From assembly GCF_024496085.1 (NCBI RefSeq), contig NZ_CP101751.1:1054001-1118000 (forward strand): a stretch of DNA of 64,000 bases, in the 5' to 3' direction. The position numbers and the translations under genes were made by a program. This stretch comes from Flavobacterium cerinum. GTDB taxonomy: Bacteria; Bacteroidota; Bacteroidia; Flavobacteriales; Flavobacteriaceae. Below the pieces are notes generated by a model, which searched no databases, had not been told where the DNA came from, and was given only the letters and a program-made list of their open reading frames with translations. Positions 52,501-61,707 of the stretch are shown here, piece after piece (position 1 is the stretch's first letter; each line of letters starts with the position of its first letter).

Positions 52501-55500
52501 TATCGAAGACGGTTTAGCTGCAAAAGCAAATAAAGCGGACTTAACTTCCGGCTTAGCGACTAAAGCAAACATAACAGACTTAAATCTAAAAGCGAATATA
52601 GCCGACTTGGATTTAAAGGCGAATACAATTGATTTAACATCCGGATTGGCAACTAAAGCGAGTATCGCTGATTTGAATTTAAAGGCAAACACAATTGATG
52701 TTGATAACAAGCTGACATTAAAAGCGAGTATCGCCGACTTAAATTTAAAAGCAAACATTCTTGATGTCGATGCAAAATTATCGGAAAAGATTGGCGCTGT
52801 TGAACTGGAAGAAGGTCTGGCAATCAAAGCAAATAAGGATGATTTAACATCCGGATTGGCAACTAAAGCGAGTATCGCTGATTTGAATTTAAAGGCAAAC
52901 ACAATTGATGTTGATAACAAGCTGACATTAAAAGCGAGTATCGCCGACTTAAATTTAAAAGCAAACATTCTTGATGTTGATGCAAAATTATCGGAAAAGA
53001 TTGGCGCAGTTGAATTGGAAGAAGGTCTGGCAATCAAAGCAAATAAGGATGATTTAACATCCGGATTGGCAACTAAAGCGAGTATCGCCGACTTAAATTT
53101 AAAAGCAAACATTCTTGATGTTGATGCAAAATTATCGGAAAAGATCGGTGCTGTTGAGTTAGAAGAAGGTTTAGCTATAAAAGCGAATGCGAGTGATGTT
53201 GATAACAAGTTTGCCGCAACATCAATTATTATCGAAGACGGTTTAGCTGCAAAAGCAAATAAAACGGACTTAACTTCCGGCTTAGCGACTAAAGCAAACG
53301 TAACGGATTTAAATCTAAAAGCGAATATAACCGACCTGAACTTAAAAGCAAACATTCTTGATGTTGATGCAAAATTATCGGAAAAGATCGGTGCTGTTGA
53401 GTTAGAAGAAGGTTTAGCTATAAAAGCGAATGCGAGTGATGTTGATAACAAGTTTGCCGCAACGTCCATTATTATCGAAGACGGTTTAGCTGCAAAAGCA
53501 AATAAAACGGACTTAACTTCCGGCTTAGCGACTAAGGCAAATGTTACCGATTTAAATTTAAAAGCGAATATAACCGACTTAAATTTAAAGGCAAACGTTA
53601 TCGATGTTGATAACAAGCTAGCCTTAAAAGCAAGTATAACGGATGTTGATACTAAGTTGGCAAGTAAAATCAGTGCCGTTCAATTAGAGGAAGGTTTAGC
53701 TGAAAAAGCAGATAAAGAGGATTTAGTTACAAGTTTGACTATGAAAGCTAACGTAGCGGATCTGAATGCAGGATTAGCTACCAAAGCGAATGTAACGGAT
53801 TTGAATGCTAAAGCGAACATAACCGACTTAAATCTAAAAGCCAACGCATTCGATGTTGATGTAAAATTAGCGACAAAAGTAAGCGCAACGGAATTCAGTG
53901 AAGGCCTTGCTTTAAAAGCAGATACTGCGGATATGAATACAAAATTATCCGCAAAAGCAAATGTAACCGATCTGAACGCAAAAGCCAATACAGTTGATGT
54001 TGATAACAAATTAGCGACAAAAGTAAGCGCAACGGAATTCAGTGAAGGTCTGGCTTTAAAAGCAGATACTACGGATATGAATACAAAATTATCCGCAAAA
54101 GCCAATGTAACCGATCTGAATGCAAAAGCGAATACGGTTGATGTTGATAACAAATTAGCAACAAAAATAAGTACAACGGAATTCAGTGAAGGCCTTGCTT
54201 TAAAAGCAGATACTGCGGATATGAATACAAAATTATCCGCAAAAGCCAATGTAACCGATCTGAACGCAAAAGCCAATACAGTTGATGTAAATGCAGGGTT
54301 AGCCGGGAAAGCGAATGTAGCTGATCTGAACGCAAAAGCGAATACGGTTGATGTAAATGCGGGGTTAGCAGGTAAAGCCAATGTGGCGGATCTGAATGCG
54401 AAAGCAAATGCTTATGATGTAGATGTAAAGTTTAATGAAACAATAACCATCATACATGAAGGATTGGCTGAAAAAGCAAATTCATCGGATATGGATTCAA
54501 AACTGAATCAAATCAAAGTTGATGTCAGTTCAGGCTTGGCTATTAAAGCAAATACCGCCGATATGAATGCTAAGTTATCGGACAAAGCTAACGTATCCGA
54601 TCTGAATGCGAAAGCCAATACAGCCGATGTTAATGCCGGATTGGCAATCAAAGCGAATGCTAACGAAGTATATGCCAGATTAGATGGAAAAGCAAATGCG
54701 AATGAAGTTGATGCAAGATTCGCCGAAACAACTAACATTCTATATAGTAACCTGGGGTCTAAAGTAGATGCATATGGAACTTTAAATGTTAAAAGAAGCC
54801 TTGAATACGGAGAAAATTTAGACGAATATAGAGCAACGGGAATTTATACACAAAATTCTGATGAGGCAGCCAGAACAGGACATAATTACCCTTTAGGCCA
54901 GGCCGGTAAGTTAGAAGTAGTCCAAAACTACAAAGACGAAGCAATGTCTTACCAAACCTATCATAGTTATGGAGGGAATAATACCATCTATTATCGGGCC
55001 TTTTATAATGGTGACTGGTCATCTTGGAAAGCCATGGGCGGTGGCGGCGGTGGAGATTATCTGCAAAAAAACGGAGATGACATAAAATATGGCAATCTGG
55101 GTGTTGAAGGTGTTTTCGCAACTACGAATAAAGATCATGGCCATTCTGTGAGGATAGAAATGACTGGTGACGAGTCTCCGAATATTCAGGGAAGTGATTA
55201 TGAACAGGGAAAACCTAAAGATATCAGTTTCCAAAGAGAAGGAGGTAATATCGGAATCGGTACGCCGTGGCCGGTAGCAAGGTTAGATGTTAACGGAACG
55301 GGTAATTTCTCAGGAGAAGTAAATATCCCTGCTGCCACAACGCGTGGTAGTGCAGTTAACTTAGGACAATTAGGAATTGAACCGGGTGATGAGAATGAAA
55401 AAGGATATTTAAAAACCCTTACATTCCGTTATAACGATAAAGATAATGGAAGATATCATGACAGTGATCTGATAGGAGCGAGATTAAAATACATCATCTA

Positions 55501-55645
55501 CTTTAGAAGTGATGATGGGAAAAACTTCAACCCTTATATTCTGGAACCACAAATGTATCAGTTCAACGATAAAGAAGGAATTCTTTCATTCATTATGGCA
55601 GAACGAAGTCATCTGATCGTAAATTATATCAAAAGGTATTACTAA
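49553..55645 (+). CDS. giant coiled-coil tail fibre with pyocin-knob domain
   Basis: A 2030-residue fibre. Residues 1-190 are an attachment domain. Residues about 195-1735 are degenerate repeats of about 14 residues built on K-A-N-x-x-D-V/L-x-x-x-L-x-x-K, expected to form a very long trimeric coiled coil. Residues about 1740-1820 look like a pyocin-knob domain (Y-R-A-T-G-I-Y, Y-Q-T-Y-H, W-S-S-W-K-A-M), followed by a Gly6 linker and a beta-rich tip. It is the Afp13-like long fibre. Higher-order blocks of 60-100 residues are repeated almost exactly, so length may vary by recombination. A terminator follows. Confidence 0.8.
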   Translation: MKINEQGKTIKTGDEVINTEFRGGISATTVMQVPEDSEAHLLPNIELKRRIRFNPETGKFEGHNGTEWTALGFDQQLKNAVDFLTGEVTNKADLVDGKIPLSQINDALVGAVNYQGTYDAATNSPALPVASANKGKYWVVNVVGTQQGENFKIGDWVISNGVNWGRVPKALDVDSTPTVGSNNAISSGGVATALAAKANTVEVQTGLDTKANLVYVNAGLLTKADITDLNLKANITDLNLKANTIDVDNKLTLKASIADLNLKANILDVDAKLSEKIGAVELEEGLAIKANKDDLTSGLATKASIADLNLKANILDVDAKLSEKIGVVELEEGLAIKANKDDLTSGLATKASIADLNLKANAIDVDNKLTLKASIADLNLKANILDVDAKLSEKIGVVELEEGLAIKANKDDLTSGLATKANIADLNLKANAIDVDNKLTLKASIADLNLKANILDVDAKLSEKIGVVELEEGLAIKANKDDLTSGLATKASIADLNLKANTIDVDNKLTLKASIADLNLKANILDVDAKLSEKIGAVELEEGLAIKANKDDLTSGLATKASIADLNLKANILDVDAKLSEKIGAVELEEGLAIKANASDVDNKFAATSIIIEDGLAAKANKTDLASGLATKANITDLNLKANITDLNLKANILDVDAKLSEKIGAVELEEGLAIKANASDVDNKFAATSIIIEDGLAAKANKTDLTSGLATKANVTDLNLKANITDLNLKANVIDVDNKLALKASITDVDTKLSVKANVLEVNAQLAEKVSLTELEEGLAEKANASDVDNKFAATSIIIEDGLAAKANKTDLTSGLATKANVTDLNLKANIADLDLKANTIDLTSGLATKASIADLNLKANILDVDAKLSEKIGAVELEEGLAIKANASDVDNKFAATSIIIEDGLATKANKTDLASGLATKANVTDLNLKANITDLNLKANILDVDAKLSEKIGVVELEEGLAIKANASDVDNKFAATSIIIEDGLAAKANKADLTSGLATKANITDLNLKANIADLDLKANTIDLTSGLATKASIADLNLKANTIDVDNKLTLKASIADLNLKANILDVDAKLSEKIGAVELEEGLAIKANKDDLTSGLATKASIADLNLKANTIDVDNKLTLKASIADLNLKANILDVDAKLSEKIGAVELEEGLAIKANKDDLTSGLATKASIADLNLKANILDVDAKLSEKIGAVELEEGLAIKANASDVDNKFAATSIIIEDGLAAKANKTDLTSGLATKANVTDLNLKANITDLNLKANILDVDAKLSEKIGAVELEEGLAIKANASDVDNKFAATSIIIEDGLAAKANKTDLTSGLATKANVTDLNLKANITDLNLKANVIDVDNKLALKASITDVDTKLASKISAVQLEEGLAEKADKEDLVTSLTMKANVADLNAGLATKANVTDLNAKANITDLNLKANAFDVDVKLATKVSATEFSEGLALKADTADMNTKLSAKANVTDLNAKANTVDVDNKLATKVSATEFSEGLALKADTTDMNTKLSAKANVTDLNAKANTVDVDNKLATKISTTEFSEGLALKADTADMNTKLSAKANVTDLNAKANTVDVNAGLAGKANVADLNAKANTVDVNAGLAGKANVADLNAKANAYDVDVKFNETITIIHEGLAEKANSSDMDSKLNQIKVDVSSGLAIKANTADMNAKLSDKANVSDLNAKANTADVNAGLAIKANANEVYARLDGKANANEVDARFAETTNILYSNLGSKVDAYGTLNVKRSLEYGENLDEYRATGIYTQNSDEAARTGHNYPLGQAGKLEVVQNYKDEAMSYQTYHSYGGNNTIYYRAFYNGDWSSWKAMGGGGGGDYLQKNGDDIKYGNLGVEGVFATTNKDHGHSVRIEMTGDESPNIQGSDYEQGKPKDISFQREGGNIGIGTPWPVARLDVNGTGNFSGEVNIPAATTRGSAVNLGQLGIEPGDENEKGYLKTLTFRYNDKDNGRYHDSDLIGARLKYIIYFRSDDGKNFNPYILEPQMYQFNDKEGILSFIMAERSHLIVNYIKRYY

Positions 55646-55651
55646 AATTTG

Positions 55652-55694
55652 AAAACCTCACAGCAGATCTAAATCAGCCTGTGAGGTTTTTTTA
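55652..55694 (+). terminator. terminator after the giant fibre
   Basis: AAAACCTCACAG (55652-55663) pairs perfectly with CTGTGAGGTTTT (55679-55690), followed by more T. It ends the fibre unit, and the next unit has its own promoter. Confidence 0.88.
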
Positions 55695-55821
55695 AGCAAA
55701 TCATAAGAACCGGATAAACCCTATCCGGAAAGGTCGTTTTGTGTTTTTTTTACTCATTTATGAAATATTGTAATTGACTGAAAACAAATATATTACTTGT
55801 TTTTAAACGACAAAATTTACC

Positions 55822-55888
55822 ACTTACTGCAACTACTGAAACCATCGCTCTGAAAACTGTTTTTTCAGGAAAAAAAGAGTGAATTTTG
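55822..55888 (+). promoter_or_regulatory. eCIS promoter, ATPase-toxin unit, with TACTGCAA element
   Basis: ACTTACTGCAA (55822-55832) is followed 37 bases from its first base by GTTTTTTC and 22 bases later by GAATTTTG (55881-55888), one mismatch from TAnnTTTG. The start codon of the ATPase is 37 bases further on. Spacing agrees with the promoter at 10164 to within one base. Confidence 0.55.
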
Positions 55889-55925
55889 AATTTCAGAATT
55901 ATAAAAAACAAACACTAAAATTACA

Positions 55926-57236
55926 ATGGAGTCAAAAAAATTACAAGAAATATTCAGTTATCTGGAACAAGTAATTATCTGGCGAATTAATAATCCTGAA
56001 AAGGATTTCAATATAGAAGGACCTGGATTTAGTACTAGTGACCATGAAGGCTTTCCACTAGGAGACTATATCTCGGAGAAAAAGCTTGCCCGTCATGAAG
56101 TTGTCATTCTCTTACTGGCACTGATGCCAAAATTGGACCCGGCGTTGTTACGACGCATATACCTGGAGGTACCCAATAGCGTATTGTTTGATTTATGTAC
56201 AACCAATGATAACGGCAGGCTTTTCTTTCCAACTCTCGAAGCAATACAATATATTTTAGGAGGAAGCAGCATCTCAGGCAGATTAGAGGTGCTGAAATAT
56301 TTTGATGAGTCAAATATATTAATAAAAGAAAATACCGTCAATTTGTTAGGACATGATGAAAATGCAACAAGTAATAAAATAAATATTTCCCAGGAGGCTT
56401 TTAACCGTATCCTGTTAGGAGTGGAATTATTGCCGAAAATGAGCAAAGATTTCCCGGCTGAGCAAATACACACCCATAGATCGTGGAATGACCTCATACT
56501 TCCCCAAGCCACACTAAACGAACTTCAAAGTATTGAAGCCTGGTACAGTAGCGGACATATACTCATGGAAGAATGGGATATGCAGAAGACTTTAAAACCG
56601 GGCTTCAGGGTGCTGTTTTACGGAGATCCGGGGACAGGAAAAACACTGGCGGCCAGCCTTCTGGGGAAATATACAGACCGACCTGTATTTAGAATTGACG
56701 TTTCGATGTTGGTGTCTAAATATATCGGAGAAACCGAAAAGCACCTGGCAAAGCTTTTCGATAAAGCAGAAAATAAAAATTGGATTCTGTTTTTTGATGA
56801 AGCCGATTCTATTTTCGGAAAACGAACCAATGTTCGCGATGCACATGATAAATATGCTAATCAGGAAGTTTCATACCTCTTACAACGTATCGAAACCTTC
56901 TCCGGATTGGTCATATTGGCATCCAACTATAAAAATAATATGGATAAAGCCTTTACGCGACGCTTTCATAGTTGTATCAGATTTAACAGCCCTAGGTATG
57001 AAGAGCGTCTGCGTATCTGGCAACAGAATCTGCCGAAACAATTAAATATGGAAGGTATAGATATCGATCAGATAGCGATGCGCTATGAACTTACCGGGTC
57101 GAATATCATGAATATTATCCAGGATGTCAGTTTGAAAACAATTGCATCCAAATCGCCCGACTATAGCGTGAGTCAGGATGTCCTACTGGAAAGTATCCAA
57201 AAAGAATATTTAAAAGAAGACCGAATATTCGCATAA
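55926..57236 (+). CDS. eCIS AAA+ ATPase (Afp15-like)
   Basis: A 436-residue AAA+ protein. The N-terminal domain (1-190) is eCIS-specific. Walker A is G-D-P-G-T-G-K-T at 233-240, Walker B is I-L-F-F-D-E-A-D at 287-294, and arginine-finger candidates are R345/R346 in A-F-T-R-R-F-H. Every eCIS locus carries one such ATPase, thought to act in assembly or cargo loading. It is transcribed from its own promoter with the cargo and immunity genes, which supports a link to cargo handling. Confidence 0.92.
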   Translation: MESKKLQEIFSYLEQVIIWRINNPEKDFNIEGPGFSTSDHEGFPLGDYISEKKLARHEVVILLLALMPKLDPALLRRIYLEVPNSVLFDLCTTNDNGRLFFPTLEAIQYILGGSSISGRLEVLKYFDESNILIKENTVNLLGHDENATSNKINISQEAFNRILLGVELLPKMSKDFPAEQIHTHRSWNDLILPQATLNELQSIEAWYSSGHILMEEWDMQKTLKPGFRVLFYGDPGTGKTLAASLLGKYTDRPVFRIDVSMLVSKYIGETEKHLAKLFDKAENKNWILFFDEADSIFGKRTNVRDAHDKYANQEVSYLLQRIETFSGLVILASNYKNNMDKAFTRRFHSCIRFNSPRYEERLRIWQQNLPKQLNMEGIDIDQIAMRYELTGSNIMNIIQDVSLKTIASKSPDYSVSQDVLLESIQKEYLKEDRIFA

Positions 57237-57307
57237 ACTGCTTCGTCAGTTAAATACCTCAAAAAACAACCAAGTGTCTGATTATTGATTTTCAGACAAT
57301 CCTGTGT

Positions 57308-57344
57308 TATACAAAGTGTAACGTATAACGTTACACTTTGTATA
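57308..57344. repeat. 37-bp perfect palindrome between ATPase and cargo genes
   Basis: TATACAAAGTGTAACGT (57308-57324), loop ATA, then the exact complement (57328-57344). No T-run follows, so it is not a standard terminator. It could be an attenuator, mRNA processing site, operator or recombination site at the border of the cargo module. Confidence 0.75.
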
Positions 57345-57385
57345 GCGCAAAATCGTATTGCAAAACCAAGAAAAAATGAATAATA

Positions 57386-60300
57386 ATGAACGCAGAGAAA
57401 GAGAGTAATCCGAAGAATGTAGCGCAAAAGAAAGATCAGAAACAGGCAGCGGTTTTGCCTTTTTCACTGCGCGAAACTGAGAATGCGAATTCTCAGACGC
57501 AGGACCCCGACGGAGCGATAAAAGAAGCTTCTGTTGAGGGCAAAAGCCCGTTGACCGGTAGCGATAATGTTCCGGTTGTTCACGGTTCCGATCCCGCTTA
57601 TTCCGACGGTTCCGAAAAAATGCACCGCGAACTTCAATCCAGCCTTGAAAAAACGGGCGGACTAGACCATCCGGAAACAAAACAGGCTGAGAAGGACTAT
57701 AAAAGTACGTTGGGAATTAGTGAATTAAGAAATTATAATGATATTAAGTCCGGTACCTATATTCCGAAAAACCCGGAAGCAAAGGTAGCGGAAACGACAG
57801 TATCGGCTCCGGTAACCAAAAATGATGGAAAAATTGCAGACAAAACAGTTGCGCCTGTTGAAACTGCGGTAACTCCGGAAGCAGTTGGAAATCAGGTTGC
57901 CGTAGATAAAACGGTAGAGCAGCAACCGCCGGCTGAAGGAAAACAGGATGTTGCGCCGGCAGTACAACCTAAAAAGCAAACAACACCATCGCCGGCTGCA
58001 ACTTCAAAAGGAGAAGCTGTAAAACCGGCTAAAGAAACAAAACAAGTAAAAATTTCAAATACAGGTAAGCCGGGTGATCTTCTGACGGATTTATCGAATA
58101 CATCTGCAACTGAATTGGCTCGGAACTTTAATGCCGTTCAAAAAGCAAGTGCAGGAGCCTTGAATAATCAGAATAAAGAAGCGGAAAATAGCCAGCCAAA
58201 ACTAAATGAAGCTCAGGGAAGTGCTTTTAGTGATAAGGCGAAAAATAATAAGAATAAGAACAATAAGAATAAAAATAGTTCCAAATCAAAAACGGCTAAA
58301 AAGACGGTTAAAGCTGCTGCTCCGAAAAAAGCGTCGAAAGACATAGCATTCCCGGAAAAAGAACCGTTGAAAAAAACAACATATTCGTTTCAAACAGGTG
58401 GCGACAAAAAAGCACCGATTGATAAACAGGCAAAAAGTCAATTTGACGCGGTACGTTTAAATACATCCGGAATTCCGACAAGAATGAAGGAAAATGCGAA
58501 TCTGGAGCTTACGGGTGACGCATCTGTTGAGCATTTAGCAATTGAACAAAATGATGCAAGTCACGATGTTAGTAGTAAAAAGAATCACGCGGAACAGGAT
58601 ATTCAAAAAGACTACGGTGAGCATGATATCATCAAAAAACCGGGGAATGATATTCTTAAGTCGAAACATAAGTTCAAATCGAAGAATGTTAAAAGTAAAC
58701 CGGTCAAAGGATTTAAGACCGAAGGATTTGACGCAGAAATGCTCAATGCTCATTTTGACCCTGAAATCCAGACTAAAATCGGAGCAGAAAAGAGTAAGTA
58801 TGATGCCGCTGAAATAGAGCATGATCAAAAGGTTTTTGCTGAAGAAAAAGCGGCCGAAACAAAAGTTGAAAACGAGAAAAGTAAATCAAAAGAAAGACAG
58901 TTAAAATCAGTCAGAGAAGCACAGGGTGATGTCGATAAATCACGACTTGAATGGCAGAATGAATTAGACAAAACGGAATCTGATTTTGCTAAAAAATCGG
59001 GCGAACAGGCTAAAACAACCATGGGTAAAATCCAGACGGAAAAAACAGCCGGAGAAGCAAAAGCGCAGGGACATATCAATAAAGCTAATGATGATGCACT
59101 GAAAGAAAAACAAAAAGCAGATAGAGACGCAGAAAAGAAAAAAGCGGAAGAGGAAAAATCAAGCGGCGGTTTCTTCGGATGGGTTGCCGACAAGGCTTCA
59201 GCATTTATCAATGCGCTTAAAGATGCCCTAAACGTTATTTTTACCAAATTACGTGCAGCGGTTAAAGCTATTTTTGACCTTGCGAAAAAATTAATGCTCG
59301 AGGCATTGGAATTCGCCCGAAAAGCAATTGTAAACATTATTAAAGGTTTCGGTGCTCTTCTGAAAAAATTCCTGGATGTTGCTTTAGCAGCTTTCCCGGC
59401 TATTCGTGATCGTCTGAAAGCAAAAATCGATCAATTTGTCAATGCTGCTGAAAAATATGTTAATCAAGCATTTGATCAATTTAAAAAAGCGGTAATAGCT
59501 ATTATGGACTTCCTGGCTTCGGTAGTTGATGCATTACTGGATGCTCTACAGAGTTTCTATGACTTTATTCTTGATGGGATTAATTTTATTGTGTCCGGAA
59601 TACTGAAAATAATGGAAGGGCTTTACAATTTAGGTGTTTCCGCAGTAATGATGCCGGATAATTTTATGGGTCAGCTTTCTGAAGAATTCTTAGGAATGGA
59701 TGTAACTAAACCATTGCCTTTTGAAAAAACAGGTATGCCTGAAGGAGGAGGATCTGCATCCGGGTCTGACTCCGAGTACTCTGAATTGTTAGGAAAGAAT
59801 TCTTATGAAGAAGATGATTTCCATGTCGATCCTGTAACCAGTGATTTGGCATTAAGTCCGGAAATCTTAGCGCAATTACAAAATGGTGACGGCGAGATTC
59901 ATTTCGGAGAAAATAATAATACAATGGATGGCTTTAAAGAATCTTTCGGTTCATCGGAGCAAACAGAAACTGCTCCGACACAAGGAGGAGAAGGCTTGGA
60001 TGTTCCTGCTGATCCATATGCTCAGGCCGACTGGTTTATTAAATATCAAAACAGTCAGGCACCTATGGATACTTCGCAAAGCAGTTCCGGAAAAGAAGCG
60101 GCTACTGCCAATTCAATGCCGGAAGAGATGAAACTTGTTGGACCATGGACACCAGGTGTTCGTTTGTACTACCTGAAAGAACAAATGTGGGCTGGAATTA
60201 AAAAGAACTGGGAAGATAACAAATGGAAATATATTGGGATTGGAGCCGCCATAGTTATTGGAATTACAGCGTTGGCCATTCTGACAGCAGGAGCTATTTT

Positions 60301-61705
60301 CGCTCTTATTCCACCGGCATTACAGATTTTCGCAGCGATCATGATGGCAGTAGCTATCGCAAAAGCAAGCGGATTCTTCAAAACTTTTATGACCGACGGT
60401 TGGGTTGGAAATTTTGCAGCAGCAGCAGTAGCATTGGCACGAGCAATTGTAATTATTTTGGTGGAGTTGATTTTTATTCTTTTATTTGATTCTGCAGCAC
60501 TGTTTAAAGTGTTGAAAACAGCTGCTAAAGGTGGTGTAAAAGGTGTCGTTAACCTGACTAAGACAGGAATTAAAAGTACGCTTCAAGCAGGTAAGAGTGC
60601 TTTTGTCGCTACCGGTAAAGGGTTTGTAAAACAAGCCGGTAAAGTAAAGTTCTTTGTAGAAGGTCTAGGAAAAGGAGTTGCCAAAGGAGCTAAAAGCTTA
60701 GACGAACTGGGTGAAGGCTTGGCAAAACGCTTTAAGTTTAAAGGGTTTAAAATCGTTGTAAAAGGGTTTAGATTCAGTCTTTACGGAAGTATCAACCCAT
60801 GGGTTTTATTAGCCAATGGTGAGGTTAAAAAAGTAAAAAACAATCAGATTACAGGTAGTTCTAAAGTTGGAAGTGTTGTAAAAGTTGGAGGTAATGATGC
60901 CATCGTTGTCGGATCTAAAGGAACAATAAAAGATGCATCCAAGTCCGGTTTTGTTGATGATTTGATAAAAGGTATCGATAATTCTAAGCAAGCAGGAAAA
61001 GTAGGGGATGAGGTATTTGAAAGTAGTAAAAAAGTCTATGACGAATTACTAGAGGCTAGTAAAGACTCTAAAGGCGTTGTTGGTAAGAATATCGAAGCTG
61101 TAGCAGCTAAGATATCTAAAAAAGGAGGAGTGCCACGTAATCCGAATTTTAGGCCAGATTTCTTTAAATTTTTAGAAAGTCAAGGTCTGAAACTCTCTGA
61201 AAATGCTAAAAAATTCATTGCAGTACACCATATTGTGCCTAATTCCCTAAAAGGAATTGAAGAAATAGCGGACTTTTTATCTGATATGGGGCATAATATT
61301 GATGAGGTTATAAATGCAATTGGACTTCCTAGAATCGATCTAGATCTATTGGATGAAGCAATAAAGGCACTTGATGATAGTATTGATGTTTTAAAAAATA
61401 CAAAACACGTTGATGAAGTCAAAGAAACTTTAAAATTAGCGGATGATGTTGATATTAATGAACTGAAAAGAATAGTTAAAGAACTAGAAAGTATCAAAGA
61501 TGCATCTATCCACTCTGTTAAAACGTATCATCCAGGCTATAATGCTATGATGAGTGAAGATATATTGAAGCTAGCAACACAGTTTGATGAATTGATAGAA
61601 GCTGGAGTTTCTAAAGCAGCAGCTATAGAAAAGTATAAGCCAATTTTTGATAAATTATTTAATTCAACAATTGATGATCTATTAAACGGAACAATAAAAT
61701 TATAA
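57386..61705 (+). CDS. eCIS cargo protein with C-terminal AHH-type nuclease
   Basis: A 1439-residue polymorphic toxin. Residues 1-350 are low-complexity Ala/Lys/Pro-rich; 480-590 are charged coiled coil; 596-770 are amphipathic helices; 948-1000 contain hydrophobic helices that may cross the target membrane. The C-terminal 160 residues fit the AHH family of the HNH/ENDO VII nucleases: V-H-H-I-V-P (H1281, H1282), N-A-I-G-L-P (1310-1315), and I-H-S-V-K-T-Y-H-P-G-Y-N (H1376, H1382, N1386). It probably cuts nucleic acid in the target. There is no visible HExxH protease (DUF4157) domain. The tip and the next gene are more AT-rich than the rest. Confidence 0.75.
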   Translation: MNAEKESNPKNVAQKKDQKQAAVLPFSLRETENANSQTQDPDGAIKEASVEGKSPLTGSDNVPVVHGSDPAYSDGSEKMHRELQSSLEKTGGLDHPETKQAEKDYKSTLGISELRNYNDIKSGTYIPKNPEAKVAETTVSAPVTKNDGKIADKTVAPVETAVTPEAVGNQVAVDKTVEQQPPAEGKQDVAPAVQPKKQTTPSPAATSKGEAVKPAKETKQVKISNTGKPGDLLTDLSNTSATELARNFNAVQKASAGALNNQNKEAENSQPKLNEAQGSAFSDKAKNNKNKNNKNKNSSKSKTAKKTVKAAAPKKASKDIAFPEKEPLKKTTYSFQTGGDKKAPIDKQAKSQFDAVRLNTSGIPTRMKENANLELTGDASVEHLAIEQNDASHDVSSKKNHAEQDIQKDYGEHDIIKKPGNDILKSKHKFKSKNVKSKPVKGFKTEGFDAEMLNAHFDPEIQTKIGAEKSKYDAAEIEHDQKVFAEEKAAETKVENEKSKSKERQLKSVREAQGDVDKSRLEWQNELDKTESDFAKKSGEQAKTTMGKIQTEKTAGEAKAQGHINKANDDALKEKQKADRDAEKKKAEEEKSSGGFFGWVADKASAFINALKDALNVIFTKLRAAVKAIFDLAKKLMLEALEFARKAIVNIIKGFGALLKKFLDVALAAFPAIRDRLKAKIDQFVNAAEKYVNQAFDQFKKAVIAIMDFLASVVDALLDALQSFYDFILDGINFIVSGILKIMEGLYNLGVSAVMMPDNFMGQLSEEFLGMDVTKPLPFEKTGMPEGGGSASGSDSEYSELLGKNSYEEDDFHVDPVTSDLALSPEILAQLQNGDGEIHFGENNNTMDGFKESFGSSEQTETAPTQGGEGLDVPADPYAQADWFIKYQNSQAPMDTSQSSSGKEAATANSMPEEMKLVGPWTPGVRLYYLKEQMWAGIKKNWEDNKWKYIGIGAAIVIGITALAILTAGAIFALIPPALQIFAAIMMAVAIAKASGFFKTFMTDGWVGNFAAAAVALARAIVIILVELIFILLFDSAALFKVLKTAAKGGVKGVVNLTKTGIKSTLQAGKSAFVATGKGFVKQAGKVKFFVEGLGKGVAKGAKSLDELGEGLAKRFKFKGFKIVVKGFRFSLYGSINPWVLLANGEVKKVKNNQITGSSKVGSVVKVGGNDAIVVGSKGTIKDASKSGFVDDLIKGIDNSKQAGKVGDEVFESSKKVYDELLEASKDSKGVVGKNIEAVAAKISKKGGVPRNPNFRPDFFKFLESQGLKLSENAKKFIAVHHIVPNSLKGIEEIADFLSDMGHNIDEVINAIGLPRIDLDLLDEAIKALDDSIDVLKNTKHVDEVKETLKLADDVDINELKRIVKELESIKDASIHSVKTYHPGYNAMMSEDILKLATQFDELIEAGVSKAAAIEKYKPIFDKLFNSTIDDLLNGTIKL

Positions 61706-61707
61706 TT

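Noticed and set aside
49894..53616. 1240-codon open frame on the minus strand
   Set aside because: It is the antisense of the repetitive coiled-coil fibre; its Ser/Phe/Ala-rich low-complexity sequence simply mirrors the KAN repeats. No promoter or independent gene features.
57386..61705. DUF4157-type metalloprotease domain in the cargo
   Set aside because: Frequent in eCIS cargo, but no HExxH motif is present in this protein.
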